64,000 nucleotides of DNA from Nostoc sp. CHAB 5836 (GCF_020829445.1 NZ_JAIVFV010000002.1:48638-112637), one strand, 5' to 3'; positions 8,250 to 17,296 are shown, numbered from the stretch's first letter. The notes: a model not told the origin generated them from the sequence alone. Made by a program: numbers and translations.

Positions 8250-9023
8250 GTGGGTTCGGTTTGTATAGAAATCATTGAGGGGAATCCCCATCTGAGGTCA
8301 TTGTTGGGTTGGCACTTGCAACAACTGGAATACCGTGTGCATCAAGCTGCCAGCATTTATCAAGCAAGGGAAGTATTTTTAAGCCATCAACCAACACTGG
8401 TTATTTTAGATGCAGACCTACCTGATGGTGATGGCATTGAGTTTTGTCGTTGGTTGCATCGTCAGCAGCAGCCTCTAATTTTAATGCTATCTGCCCGTAA
8501 TACTGAAGCTGATATCGTTGCAGGTTTAAAGGCGGGTGCAGATGATTACCTGAGTAAACCTTTTGGGATGCAAGAGTTTTTGGCACGGGTAGAGGCACTG
8601 ATTCGCCGTCAGCGCACACCTACTGCACCAGCTTATTTGGATTATGGCACTTTGCAAATCGATTTAGTTCAGCGCCGCGTCCGCTTCCAAGGGGAGTTCA
8701 TCGACTTAACGCCCCAGGAATTCAGTTTGCTGTATGTTTTAGCACAAGCTGGGGGGGTGCCTCTGAGTAGGTCGGAATTGCTGCGTCGTGCTTGGCCTGA
8801 TGCTATCGATAATCCTCGTACCATTGATACTCACGTTTTATCACTGCGGAAAAAGGTTGAACTTGATCCCCGACAACCTAATTTGATTCAAACTATCCGC
8901 AATGTTGGATACCGTTTTAACATGGAAATTTTGAATACCAATATTTCACAGTCACAAACAACAAAGTTAGCTAGAGAGAGATTTAATAATCAACGTTCAA
9001 CACTTACTAGTAGTCAAGTGTGA
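8250..9023 (+). CDS. nrrA: OmpR-family response regulator, probable NrrA (Rre37-type)
   Basis: A receiver domain (1-115) is joined to a winged-helix DNA-binding domain (about 130-225; TPQEFSLLYVLAQ and NPRTIDTHVLSLRKKV are the typical helices). The likely phosphoacceptor is D54 in VILDADLPDG, with K103 in SKPF. The usual acidic pair at the N-terminus is altered (IIEGN instead of a VEDD-type motif), so its response to phosphorylation may be unusual. NrrA is a nitrogen-responsive regulator of glycogen catabolism and cyanophycin genes in Anabaena and is itself activated by NtcA. The NtcA-type promoter directly upstream is the main reason for the name. It starts at GTG. The regulator class is certain; the specific symbol is an inference. 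Confidence 0.75.
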   Translation: MGSVCIEIIEGNPHLRSLLGWHLQQLEYRVHQAASIYQAREVFLSHQPTLVILDADLPDGDGIEFCRWLHRQQQPLILMLSARNTEADIVAGLKAGADDYLSKPFGMQEFLARVEALIRRQRTPTAPAYLDYGTLQIDLVQRRVRFQGEFIDLTPQEFSLLYVLAQAGGVPLSRSELLRRAWPDAIDNPRTIDTHVLSLRKKVELDPRQPNLIQTIRNVGYRFNMEILNTNISQSQTTKLARERFNNQRSTLTSSQV

Positions 9024-9035
9024 TGGCGAATTGGG

Positions 9036-9127
9036 AATTAGACACCTCCGAATGTAGAGACGTAGCAGTGCTACGTCTCTACAAGAGTTCTGGGTAACGC
9101 ATATTTAATTTCACTCCTATGTCTATT
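9036..9127 (-). repeat. Family C palindromic element
   Basis: The internal palindrome (gtagagacgtagcagtgct and its complement) and the terminus tttcactcctatgtctatt are clear. The left end, attagacacctcc, is degenerate. It lies just after the response regulator gene and 14 bases before a family A copy. Confidence 0.7.
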
Positions 9128-9141
9128 GGGAAGTAAGATAA

Positions 9142-9265
9142 TAAGTAGGTTGGCGCAATTAAAGCTAACTGGCTAAGGCTGTCCTTTGTCATTGGTCACT
9201 AGTAAAAATTTTAAGGCTATTTATGTTTCTTAACATACTTTAATTTTTTCGCGCCAACTTACTTA
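9142..9265 (+). repeat. Family A palindromic element
   Basis: A 124-bp copy with both ends: TAAGTAGGTTGGCGC and GCGCCAACTTACTTA (14 of 15 bases match when inverted). It is the shortest complete copy, with only two heptads (tcctttg, tcattgg) in its core. Confidence 0.85.
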
Positions 9266-9299
9266 ACTCTTGACTTCTATCTTCTGACCAATCCAAAAT

Positions 9300-10073
9300 T
9301 TAAAATCCAAAATCATCGTGAGCTTCTGCTTGAATTAAGCTTTCTCGTAATTCAAGCCAGTTTATCTCAGAGACTGCTTGATTTGCTAATAAATGACCTT
9401 GTTGCAGGTGTAATAACCGGGTGCAAAACACCTGGGCTAGTTCCAGTTGGTGATTTACCATCAGAATCGTGGTTTGATCAGTTTGACTCAACTGGGTTAA
9501 GACTTGCATTAGATGAAAAGCCGTACCAGCATCTAGGGCAGAGGTTGGCTCGTCTAATAATAATATTTTAGGCTGGGTGACCAAGGCACGAGCGATCGCT
9601 ACTAGTTGTCTTTGTCCAGCAGAAAGTTGTACCTCTGTTCGCCCTAACCATTCACTGGGAATGTGCAGTTGTTCTGTCCAGTGACTGACTCGTTGCTGAA
9701 TTGTCTGTTTGGGCAAACCACGCAAAACTAAAGGATAAGCCAAGGCTTGCTCAACTGTCATCCCCAACAGTTTTGATTCTTGCAATACAAGGGTGATCAT
9801 CTGGCGTAGCTGGATGACAGGAATTTGGCCATATTCTTGATTTTCTAAATAGAGTTTACCACTCGTGGGTTCAATTAGGCGGTTGAGGAGTTGTAATAAC
9901 GAAGTTTTCCCAGCGCCTACTGGCCCTACAATGGCAATGCGTTCGCTCTGGAATACTTCTAAAGAAATATCCTGCAATATGGCATATCCTTGCTGATTGC
10001 CGGGAAGTTGGGTTTTCAGCCTGGTAAATAGATTAACTTGCTCTAGCCTGAGTGTGGCTTTTGCTGTATTCAA
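9300..10073 (-). CDS. ABC transporter ATP-binding protein
   Basis: A 257-residue ABC ATPase: Walker A GPVGAGKTS at about 50-58, Q-loop around LQES (97-100), signature LSAGQ at 150-154, Walker B with DEPTS at 174-178 and the H-loop histidine in VNHQ. It would energise an inner-membrane transporter. No permease gene is adjacent, so the substrate is open. The short three-Leu Walker B and the NHQLELAQ end resemble the FetA/YbbL-like group, but that is weak. A decameric GATGAGGGGG array lies just upstream of its start. Confidence 0.88.
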   Translation of the reverse strand: MNTAKATLRLEQVNLFTRLKTQLPGNQQGYAILQDISLEVFQSERIAIVGPVGAGKTSLLQLLNRLIEPTSGKLYLENQEYGQIPVIQLRQMITLVLQESKLLGMTVEQALAYPLVLRGLPKQTIQQRVSHWTEQLHIPSEWLGRTEVQLSAGQRQLVAIARALVTQPKILLLDEPTSALDAGTAFHLMQVLTQLSQTDQTTILMVNHQLELAQVFCTRLLHLQQGHLLANQAVSEINWLELRESLIQAEAHDDFGF

Positions 10074-10075
10074 GA

Positions 10076-10160
10076 GAGTGGGGGGATGAGGGGGATGAGG
10101 GGGATGAGGGGGATGAGGGGGATGAGGGGGATGAGGGGGATGAGGGGGATGAGGGGGATG
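10076..10160 (+). repeat. Decameric tandem repeat (GATGAGGGGG)
   Basis: About eight near-perfect copies of a 10-base unit. It lies in the short gap between two leftward genes, immediately upstream of the ABC ATPase start, and so could affect that gene's promoter. Translation of this array gives an artefactual Ser-Ser-Pro repeat frame. Confidence 0.85.
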
Positions 10161-10190
10161 AATTAATAACTAATGCCCAATGCCCCATTA

Positions 10191-10757
10191 TTAGATTAAT
10201 TGTGTGGTAGTTAAGGCTGTAGCGATCGCCCAGCCATCGACTAATAGTAGCAGCAGAGTGAATCCCAGTAAAATCAGGTACATCCACGGCTGTGCTAAAG
10301 GGCGAACATCTGTAGTATCAATGCCCGTCTTTGCTTGCACAATTTCCAGGAAACGGGCAAATCCAGCTACACGCATTGGTAGTAAATAAGCTTTCCCATC
10401 CTGGCTGAGGAAGTAATAAACTAGCCCTCCTTGACCAGTGGTGCGGGGTTTTAACTCTTTCACCTCTGACCAAGGTAAAAACCAGCCTTTACGAAAAAAG
10501 CCAGGTATCCAGGCGGGGTAAGTAACCTGAATTCCGTCGTCATCTACCATTACTTGTTCAGTTAATACCCCATACAAGGCCACTAAGCCAATGCTAATCC
10601 CTATCCACAATAATGTTGGGGGTACGGGTGCAGCTGTTACCTGCGATAAAAAGGGTAATGGGACTGTGAGTGCTATGTATAGACTCAGCAACGTTACCCT
10701 AATCAAAGGAGACAGACGAAAAACAGAAGCTGATATATTGGCTGAGTTTGCTGTCAC
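10191..10757 (-). CDS. Conserved cyanobacterial membrane protein with PH-like middle
   Basis: I do not recognise a named family. The 188-residue protein has two hydrophobic spans near the N-terminus (about 18-38 and 48-66) and one at the C-terminus (about 160-182). Between them is a soluble beta-rich segment (about 68-145; VDDDGIQVTYPAW, LPWSEVKEL, FLEIVQAKTGI) that reads like a PH/YdbT-type domain. It is probably a membrane-anchored scaffold. Same strand as the ABC gene, 118 bases upstream of it. Confidence 0.72.
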   Translation of the reverse strand: MTANSANISASVFRLSPLIRVTLLSLYIALTVPLPFLSQVTAAPVPPTLLWIGISIGLVALYGVLTEQVMVDDDGIQVTYPAWIPGFFRKGWFLPWSEVKELKPRTTGQGGLVYYFLSQDGKAYLLPMRVAGFARFLEIVQAKTGIDTTDVRPLAQPWMYLILLGFTLLLLLVDGWAIATALTTTQLI

Positions 10758-10886
10758 GGCTCAATTACAATGTTTTTCTTCATTGTACGGTAGGTCTATG
10801 TCTTAGCTGGACTGTTGAAAAGGGGTTAGGTCTATTTGCTCCCCCTGTACCTCACCAGATTGAAAATGGCTATAATTACTAATTCT

Positions 10887-11348
10887 TTAGGGTAAATACT
10901 TTTGCACTACAATCCAACCAGTGAGGGATACCCAGGCAAATCCTAGAAATAAAATAATATTTACGCCGATGTGTAAGGGTCTAGCCCAAGGTTGGATGGG
11001 ACTAATTTGCGTCGCACTGAAAGCAGACAGTAAAACTAATGCTACCACTATCAATCCAGCGATTAGGTGTGATGAGTGACCGAGAGAGCCAAAGTGCCCT
11101 AAAGTGCCAACAATGCCGATCGCTAGCAGTAGTAGCACTAAACTTACCATACTGATGCCCATTGTATAGTGGAGCGATCGCACACCTTTATTTCCGCCCA
11201 TAAATGGGGTAATAAAAGGGAATTGCTGCGAAGTTCTCGCCCGAAACATCCAAATACCGGTGACTGCTAACATCAGATATGCCAGCAGGGACAGCCCCAT
11301 CGACCAGGCGGCTATTTTCCACAACCAAAGAAATGAAGGCAGATTCAT
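10887..11348 (-). CDS. DUF4079 family membrane protein
   Basis: A 153-residue protein with four hydrophobic spans (about 8-32, 60-85, 92-112 and 125-148). Histidines within or beside the spans (H60, H85, H91, H94 and H125 region) suggest possible heme ligation, as in cytochrome b561-like folds. I believe it is the cyanobacterial and plant DUF4079 family. Function unknown. It lies 129 bases upstream of the preceding leftward gene. Confidence 0.75.
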   Translation of the reverse strand: MNLPSFLWLWKIAAWSMGLSLLAYLMLAVTGIWMFRARTSQQFPFITPFMGGNKGVRSLHYTMGISMVSLVLLLLAIGIVGTLGHFGSLGHSSHLIAGLIVVALVLLSAFSATQISPIQPWARPLHIGVNIILFLGFAWVSLTGWIVVQKYLP

Positions 11349-11442
11349 AAGAATGATTGTAGATGAGAGTGGGAGACTGTGGAAGATGAGGGAGCAGGCG
11401 AAGAAGAACTATTAATATTGATCCATGCCAAATGACCAATAC

Positions 11443-11505
11443 TTCGACTCGCTTAAGAGCGGGACGCTACGCGAACGACTGCGCTCAGGGCGAGTCGCTC
11501 AGTAC
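11443..11505. repeat. Palindromic repeat (cgactcgcttaagagcggg type)
   Basis: This imperfect palindrome starts cgactcgcttaagagcggg and ends cagggcgagtcgctc. A shorter inverted version lies at 20484-20531. Non-coding. Confidence 0.55.
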
Positions 11506-11507
11506 AA

Positions 11508-11555
11508 GTGACCAATGACAAATGACAAATGACAAATGACCAATGACAAATGACT
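11508..11555 (+). repeat. Heptad tandem repeat (AATGACA/AATGACC)
   Basis: About six copies of a 7-base unit alternating between aatgaca and aatgacc. It belongs to the same heptad class as the core of family A. Short heptanucleotide tandem repeats (STRR) are known from heterocystous cyanobacteria. Confidence 0.85.
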
Positions 11556-11565
11556 AACACATAAA

Positions 11566-11590
11566 AAGGGCTGCTGAATTAGCAACCCTT
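11566..11590 (-). terminator. Rho-independent terminator of the DUF1830 gene
   Basis: On the minus strand the hairpin aagggttgct-aattc-agcagccctt is followed by TTTATG, 23 bases after the stop codon of the gene at 11613. The single mismatch in the stem is a G-T/C-A pair. Confidence 0.65.
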
Positions 11591-11612
11591 AAATTTAGTA
11601 AAATTGTTTTTT

Positions 11613-12008
11613 TTAATCAACCGATGCTAAACCAAGGATTTGCAAGGGTTTTGTAGTATCTCCGATTTTTGTATTAATTTGCTGCACCATTAGTTTGGTA
11701 TTAAAAGGGTCTTTTTCATCTAATGAGTCTGTATCAAACTCATAAACGCTGGGTTCATCGAGCATCAGGCGATCGCACGGAATCTTATCGGATAAAATTG
11801 CACTTGCCATCATCCCTGTATGAATCTCCACTTGGCCTTTTCGCGGAGCTTCAAAGACTAAACGTTGTCCAGGAAAAACAACCCTTTCAAAATACCAGTT
11901 GGGAATATTGGAGATGCGAGCTACCTGTATTTTGCTCGTGGCATTTATGTAGCAGCAGAGAATTTTTCCCGATTGCTCAGGTGGTAGAGGATCTAATATT
12001 TGAGCCAT
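11613..12008 (-). CDS. DUF1830 family protein
   Basis: A 131-residue soluble protein. The N-terminal half (ILCCYINATSKIQVARISNI, FPGQRLVFEAP) matches what I remember of DUF1830, a cyanobacterial family of unknown function. The C-terminal half (about 75-131) is less typical and acidic. A terminator follows. It is a single-gene unit. Confidence 0.75.
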   Translation of the reverse strand: MAQILDPLPPEQSGKILCCYINATSKIQVARISNIPNWYFERVVFPGQRLVFEAPRKGQVEIHTGMMASAILSDKIPCDRLMLDEPSVYEFDTDSLDEKDPFNTKLMVQQINTKIGDTTKPLQILGLASVD

Positions 12009-12222
12009 AACTGCTGAGGAGCTTTACGCCACAATTTTACATTACACTACCCAAGCCTAGCACTCACTGATCCCCAGTTGCTGTAACTGTGAATACCAAC
12101 TGTGTCTTTGGAGATTATTTCTTTCTAAAGATATATTTTTACTTGTGAAAACTTTGTAATTATTTGTGGCGTTTTCGGAATTATACACTATACACAAAAA
12201 TTTTTAATATTTTTTCTTTATG

Positions 12223-12407
12223 TAAGTAAACTGGCATAAATAAACAAACTTATGTTACGAAACGTAAATAGGCTTAAAATCCTTACTAATCATCTCTACA
12301 AGGGTTCTGGGTAACGCATATTTAATTTCTACCAGATGTCTAATAAACAATGACTTAAGACAAATGACAGCCCTTACCAGTTAGCTTTAATTGCGCCGAC
12401 CTACTTA
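12223..12407 (-). repeat. Family A element carrying a family C fragment
   Basis: The outer ends are degenerate taagtaaactggca (left) and gcgccgacctactta (right). The conserved segment gttacgaaacgtaaatagg is present. In the position of the usual heptads lies a family C fragment (about 12289-12344: ctctacaagggttctgggta to ccagatgtctaata). The whole is 185 bp instead of about 130. Confidence 0.7.
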
Positions 12408-12765
12408 AAAGCTTTAATTCTCTTAAGGCAGATCAGACGACGATCCCCTTGCTTTTCGCCTAGGGAGGAAGTGAGTTTTGCCGTTTTATCTATCCCAGAA
12501 TTAATAGGCTGGGATCATCGCTTAATGAATAAACTCAATGTTATGGTAAAGCTATATGAAAAATATCTTCATAAAGCCTATCTATAAATTCTATGTATGT
12601 TTTATGCATAGCAATTTTTGCGTTTCCGGCAATTGCTAACACTAGTTTTCTCATTACCAGCAATCAAGTGAAATGTCAAGCGCGATCGCGATAATTAAAA
12701 TCGAATAAAACAAGGACATATTTTAAAACTGGATATTTTTCTCGCTTTCTCTAAAGATCGGCAAG
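12408..12765. other. Leader region of the radical SAM gene
   Basis: 358 bases of unique sequence between the family A copy and the gene at 12766. It is AT-rich, with one HIP1-like site near 12682. It must contain the promoter. I see no small gene or structured RNA that I can support. Confidence 0.3.
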
Positions 12766-14358
12766 ATGGAAGTCAAAACACAAATGATGGAAAATCGAAT
12801 TCTTTACGTTCGCCTTCCTTGTAACCCCATCTTTCCTATTGGGGTTGTCTACCTGAGCGATCATGTCCATAAGCAGTTTCCTAATATTGAACAGCGCATC
12901 TTTGATTTAGGAACAGTGCCACCTTTAGACTACAATTCTGCTCTGGATCGCTGTATCGATGAATTTAAACCGACACTGCTAGTATTTTCTTGGCGGGATA
13001 TTCAAATTTATGCCCCAGTTGGTGGACGTGGTGGCAACCCACTACAAAACGCCTTTGAATTTTACTACGCGAAGAATCCTCTGTTGAAACTACGTGGCGG
13101 ATTGGGCGGTTTACGAATCTTCATCGCTTACTATGTAGAGTTATGGCGAAACCAGGGCTTAATTAAACGCGGTTTAAAGCGTGCCCAAAAATATAATTCT
13201 AATGCCCGTGTAGTTGTCGGTGGTGGTGCAGTCAGCGTATTTTACGAACAATTGGGTAAAAGCTTACCCCAAGGAACAATTATTTCTGTGGGTGAAGGGG
13301 AAACCCTGCTGGAAAAACTTTTAAGCGGTAGAGATTTTCGAGATGAACGCTGTTATGTTGCGGGAGAAACTCAACCACGGAAACGGCTTATTCACGAACA
13401 ACCCACCCCACTAGAAAAGACAGCTTGTAACTACGACTATATCGAAACCATTTGGCCAGAATTTAACTTTTACCTCCAAGAAGAAGACTTTTATATAGGT
13501 GTACAAACTAAACGTGGTTGTCCCCACAACTGTTGTTATTGCGTCTACACTGTTGTCGAAGGGAAACAAGTACGCATCAACCCAGCAGATGAAGTAGTTG
13601 CTGAGATGCGCCAATTATACGATCGCGGCATTCGCAATTTTTGGTTTACCGATGCCCAATTCATCCCCGCACGAAAATTTATCGACGATGCCATAGAACT
13701 CTTGCAAAAAATCGTCGATTCTGGTATGACAGATATCCACTGGGCAGCATATATCAGAGCCGACAATTTAACACCCCAGTTGTGCGACTTGATGGCGAAA
13801 ACCGGGATGAACTACTTTGAAATCGGTATTACCAGTGGTTCTCAAGAACTCGTCCGGAAAATGCGGATGGGGTATAACCTGCGAACCGTCTTGCAAAACT
13901 GCCGTGACTTAAAAGCAGCCGGTTTCAACGACTTAGTTTCCGTCAACTACTCCTTTAACGTCATTGACGAACGTCCCGAAACCATCCGTCAAACCATCGC
14001 CTACCACCGCGAACTAGAACGGATTTTTGGAGCTGATAAAGTCGAACCTGCCATCTTCTTTATTGGCCTGCAACCCCATACCCATTTAGAAGAATACGCT
14101 TTCAAAGAAGGCATCCTCAAACCAGGATACGATCCAATGAGCTTGATGCCGTGGACAGCCAAAAAACTTCTCTGGAATCCCGAACCCCTTGGTTCATTCT
14201 TCGGCGAAGTCTGCTTGCAAGCTTGGCAACAAAACCCCAACGACTTCGGACGCGAAGTCATGAAAATTTTAGAAGAAAAGCTGGGTTGTGCCGACTTAGA
14301 AGCAGCACTTTCCGCACCAATAGAGACGAAAGAAAAACAGTTAGCAGGTGTATCCTAG
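12766..14358 (+). CDS. Radical SAM protein with N-terminal B12-binding-like domain
   Basis: A 530-residue protein. The N-terminal part (about 8-205) has the pattern of a cobalamin-binding-type Rossmann domain (RILYVRLPCNPIFPIGVVYL, VVVGGGAVSVFY, SVGEGE). The radical SAM core follows, with the [4Fe-4S] motif C252-x3-C256-x2-C259 in RGCPHNCCYC and the later GxIxGxxE-like EIGITSGSQ. No DXHXXG cobalamin motif is visible, so B12 may not bind. The substrate is unknown. I recall a cyanobacterial family of this architecture labelled as a PSII high-light acclimation protein in databases, but cannot verify the match. A second start at Met8 (MENRILYV) is likely as good as the first. Confidence 0.85.
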   Translation: MEVKTQMMENRILYVRLPCNPIFPIGVVYLSDHVHKQFPNIEQRIFDLGTVPPLDYNSALDRCIDEFKPTLLVFSWRDIQIYAPVGGRGGNPLQNAFEFYYAKNPLLKLRGGLGGLRIFIAYYVELWRNQGLIKRGLKRAQKYNSNARVVVGGGAVSVFYEQLGKSLPQGTIISVGEGETLLEKLLSGRDFRDERCYVAGETQPRKRLIHEQPTPLEKTACNYDYIETIWPEFNFYLQEEDFYIGVQTKRGCPHNCCYCVYTVVEGKQVRINPADEVVAEMRQLYDRGIRNFWFTDAQFIPARKFIDDAIELLQKIVDSGMTDIHWAAYIRADNLTPQLCDLMAKTGMNYFEIGITSGSQELVRKMRMGYNLRTVLQNCRDLKAAGFNDLVSVNYSFNVIDERPETIRQTIAYHRELERIFGADKVEPAIFFIGLQPHTHLEEYAFKEGILKPGYDPMSLMPWTAKKLLWNPEPLGSFFGEVCLQAWQQNPNDFGREVMKILEEKLGCADLEAALSAPIETKEKQLAGVS

Positions 14359-14529
14359 AAAACACAACTTCTGAATTTCTCTCCCTCTTAGGCCTTACAC
14401 ACCCTACGAACTCTTGGCGCTCTTGGCGCCTTGGCGGTTCGATAAAATTAAGCTTTTGAGCAATTGCCTAAGTCCTGCCTCTCTTCCTCTGTGTCCTCTG
14501 CGCCTCTGCGGTTATTTTTACCAAATCCC

Positions 14530-15927
14530 ATGTTAGAAGGTTCAATCTTACAACAGCTAGAAACAGCTCATCGCCACACCACCAGGCCAATTCGATTCGG
14601 TGTTTACTACAAAAATACCTTAGTTGCCCTGTGCCACGCTCTCGAAGATCATATCTTAACCGACGACGGTACACCCCTAGTGATCACAGCCTTCCAACAG
14701 GGAAAATGGTATCTACAAGAAGCTGAACGATATGCAGACATCGCCCAGTGCAGTTGCCAAATTGCCATCATGGCCGCCGCGGAATCCGGCTTTGGAGAAC
14801 ATCCTACCAGCCTTCTACCCAATGTAGACTTAGTGGCATTAGATCCAGTTGATCCAGTGGCGCAGGAGTGGCACTTAATTATTTTATCGCCTAAATACAC
14901 AGCAATGGTAATTTGTCAAGAATTATCAGAAGCTGATTATGGCAGCACTGGAATACCGACATCAGACTTAGAGCGGAAATTCTATGGCTTGTGGACATTT
15001 GAGCCAGAGTTAGTACAAGAGACAGCAGAAATAGCGATCGCTCACATCCAAAAATACAACCCAGAACTGGCGAAAAAACTCACAGCCGATAAACAGCAAA
15101 TTGTACCCTCAATGGACAGATCGCAAAATTTAGGTGCAGTTGTCTCCCGTGTAGTAGATTACCTCCAGACTGGGCAAGATAATTTATCCATCCCGACAGC
15201 GCATCAGAAACAAACCCTAGATCGCAACTTGGTTTCTAACGAAATCCAAGCCTTTTTGCGAATGGCACAACTGATGGATATGGCAGATGTCAACAATCCA
15301 ATGGCAGCTGCGGAAGTAGTAGTACTTGCTGAGGCGATCGCCCAGCTTTTGGATCTTCCCGCATGGCAGATTAAAAGATTGCGGCTAGCAGCTTTGTTGC
15401 ATCGCATAGATCCGTTACAAAAAGCCGAAAGCGTTCTCACTGGTGGTATATCCACACGCTACCAAGAAGATGCCCCCAGTTCTCCCTTAACTTGTCCCTT
15501 AATACCGGGGGCGCAAGTATTGCGAACCATGCCAAGATTACGAGCAATTGCTCAAATTATCACTCACCAAACCGAGTGGTGGAATGGCACAGGAGAACCA
15601 GCAGGTTTAGCTGGAGATGAAATTCCCCTAGAGTCGAGAATTTTGGCATTATTGGCAGACTTTCAGTGGCGAGTCAATCAGCGAAAGTCCTCAAATCAAA
15701 GCCGGGAACAGATATTTACACAAGCTTTAGATGAGTGCAAACAGCAACAATCTAACCGCTTTGACCCTAAACTTGTAGATACCCTAACTTTATTAGTTAT
15801 GGGTTTACAACAGGGACTCGACTTACCCATTATGACACCCAAATTCAGCGCCGGTATCTGGATACTTGATTCCCAATGGGACAGCCACAGCAAGATCAGT
15901 GAGCAGATTGGAAGTTACTTTACATGA
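14530..15927 (+). CDS. DICT sensory domain protein with degenerate HD-GYP-like region
   Basis: The N-terminal part (about 1-190 from MLEGSILQQLETAHRHTTRP) looks like a DICT domain, a sensor found in cyanobacterial diguanylate cyclases and two-component proteins. The C-terminal half (about 235-455) resembles an HD-GYP/HDOD domain: the helix ends LLHR (H291-R292) where HD is expected, and NGTGEPAGLAGDEIPLESRI replaces the usual DGxGYPxGLxGxxIPxxARI. With the HD aspartate missing, cyclic-di-GMP hydrolysis is doubtful and it may be a binding or scaffold version. I chose the ATG at 14530; the upstream in-frame region to 14464 is repetitive non-coding sequence. The stop overlaps the start of the pentapeptide gene by four bases. 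Confidence 0.8.
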   Translation: MLEGSILQQLETAHRHTTRPIRFGVYYKNTLVALCHALEDHILTDDGTPLVITAFQQGKWYLQEAERYADIAQCSCQIAIMAAAESGFGEHPTSLLPNVDLVALDPVDPVAQEWHLIILSPKYTAMVICQELSEADYGSTGIPTSDLERKFYGLWTFEPELVQETAEIAIAHIQKYNPELAKKLTADKQQIVPSMDRSQNLGAVVSRVVDYLQTGQDNLSIPTAHQKQTLDRNLVSNEIQAFLRMAQLMDMADVNNPMAAAEVVVLAEAIAQLLDLPAWQIKRLRLAALLHRIDPLQKAESVLTGGISTRYQEDAPSSPLTCPLIPGAQVLRTMPRLRAIAQIITHQTEWWNGTGEPAGLAGDEIPLESRILALLADFQWRVNQRKSSNQSREQIFTQALDECKQQQSNRFDPKLVDTLTLLVMGLQQGLDLPIMTPKFSAGIWILDSQWDSHSKISEQIGSYFT

Positions 15928-16562
15928 ATATTGAAGCCATTAGATTAGGAAAACTCAAACAACTTCCAGGGGCAAATTTAGAAGACGAGGAACTCTCCCG
16001 ACTGGATTTAAGCCGGATTAATCTTGCTGGCGCTACCCTTGTCGGCACTAATTTCGCTGGTTCTAAACTCGAAGGTGGGCATTTGGAAGGGGCAAATTTG
16101 ATGGGGGCTAACCTCCAAGAAACTGACTTGCGGGCGAATTTGATGGGAGCGAACCTAATGCAAGCAGATTTAACGGGTGCTGACTTGCGGGGTAGTAACT
16201 TACGCGGCGCTAACTTGATGGGAGCCAGACTCAGTGATGTGTCATTGGTGGGTGCTTTCTTGAGTGGCGCCAATTTGATGAATGTGAACTTGCAAGGCGT
16301 TGATTTGCGCGGTGCTGACTTGCGCGGTGCAAACCTAACAGGGGCAAATCTCAAAGGTGCAGATTTGAGTCGCGCTGATTTGCAAGGGACGTTATTGAGT
16401 GAAGCAAACCTGGAAGAAGCTGACTTAAGGGGGGCGAATTTAGCGGGGGCAAATTTGACGGGAGCGAATTTACTCTGTGCAGAGTTAGAAGGTGCAAATT
16501 TGAGCGGCGTTAATTTGAATAAAGCGTGTTTAGTGGGGACAGTAGTAGAAACGCTTGCGTAA
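15924..16562 (+). CDS. Pentapeptide repeat protein
   Basis: 212 residues. From about residue 20 onward nearly all positions fit A(D/N)LxX pentapeptides (GANLMGANLQ, RGADLRGANL), giving about 35 repeats that would fold as a right-handed quadrilateral beta-helix. The ATG overlaps the stop of the DICT/HD gene (ATGA), so translation is coupled and the two probably act together. A short non-repeat N-terminus (MNIEAIRLGKLKQLPG) is present. No signal peptide, so cytosolic. Function unknown; some family members mimic DNA. Confidence 0.9.
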   Translation: MNIEAIRLGKLKQLPGANLEDEELSRLDLSRINLAGATLVGTNFAGSKLEGGHLEGANLMGANLQETDLRANLMGANLMQADLTGADLRGSNLRGANLMGARLSDVSLVGAFLSGANLMNVNLQGVDLRGADLRGANLTGANLKGADLSRADLQGTLLSEANLEEADLRGANLAGANLTGANLLCAELEGANLSGVNLNKACLVGTVVETLA

Positions 16563-16720
16563 AGATCGTACCAAAAAACTACCTATGCTGATTATTTGTA
16601 TTTTCCAGGGCTACCCAGAATGACACCCGTTGCCGCACAAGTCTCAATCATCGCAATCATTCCTATGCTGAGTGCGATCGCAAATCGGCAATGGGAACAC
16701 TTTTTTAGTCAGGCGATCGC

Positions 16721-17296
16721 TTAATTTAGAATCTGTGCCAAATCCAGCACAAACCCAGGTAGCACATCTTCTCCTGACAAACTAGTAGGGGATTGTAAAA
16801 CCTCAACATCTTTGCCTGGACGGTAAATTTCGACTCGCTGGTTTTGGGGGTCAATCAGCCAACCTAGACGTACACCATTATCAATGTACTCTTGCATTTT
16901 TTGTTGCACAGTCTTCAAGCTATCGCTAGCAGAGCGTAATTCTACGGCAAAATCAGGAGCCATTGGTAAGAACTTCGCCGGATCTGGGTTGAGGGCTGCT
17001 AATCTTTTCCGACTTACCCAAGATGCATCAGGCGATCTGTTAGCACCATTGGGAAGCTTAAAACCTGTTGAAGAATCAAAAGCTAGTCCTTTACCATCAG
17101 CATCAGTCCAGTTACCTAAACGCTGTGTCAGTTTACTATTGCGATTTCCGCTTTCCCATCCAGTTGGCGGCATAATAATCAGTTCTCCCTCTGCTGTGCG
17201 CTCAAGGCGGAGGTCACGATTATTCTGGCAGAGTTGGAAGAACTGGTCATCTGTTAGCTCAATGGTAGGACTTAAGTTGAGAATTAAGGCAGTCAT
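16721..17296 (-). CDS. Uma2 family endonuclease (DUF820)
   Basis: A 191-residue PD-(D/E)XK-fold protein of the Uma2/DUF820 group, greatly expanded in cyanobacteria. The acidic residues SPDASWV and DFAVELRS and the terminal GWLIDPQNQRVEIYRPG are the usual landmarks. Nuclease activity is inferred from fold only. It is next to other small toxin-antitoxin-type genes. A second, diverged member is at 61632. Confidence 0.9.
   Translation of the reverse strand: MTALILNLSPTIELTDDQFFQLCQNNRDLRLERTAEGELIIMPPTGWESGNRNSKLTQRLGNWTDADGKGLAFDSSTGFKLPNGANRSPDASWVSRKRLAALNPDPAKFLPMAPDFAVELRSASDSLKTVQQKMQEYIDNGVRLGWLIDPQNQRVEIYRPGKDVEVLQSPTSLSGEDVLPGFVLDLAQILN

Noticed and set aside
10033..10287. Frame with (SPS)n repeats
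   Set aside because: It is a translation of the decameric GATGAGGGGG array, overlapping two better genes.
14464..14529. N-terminal extension of the DICT-domain gene
   Set aside because: The DNA is a typical non-coding cyanobacterial repeat (cctctgcgcctctgcggtta), and the domain begins at the ATG at 14530.
15920..16354. 144-residue leftward frame opposite the pentapeptide gene
   Set aside because: It is the antisense shadow of the pentapeptide repeats; its regular Lys-Ser-Ala-Pro pattern follows from the repeat code.
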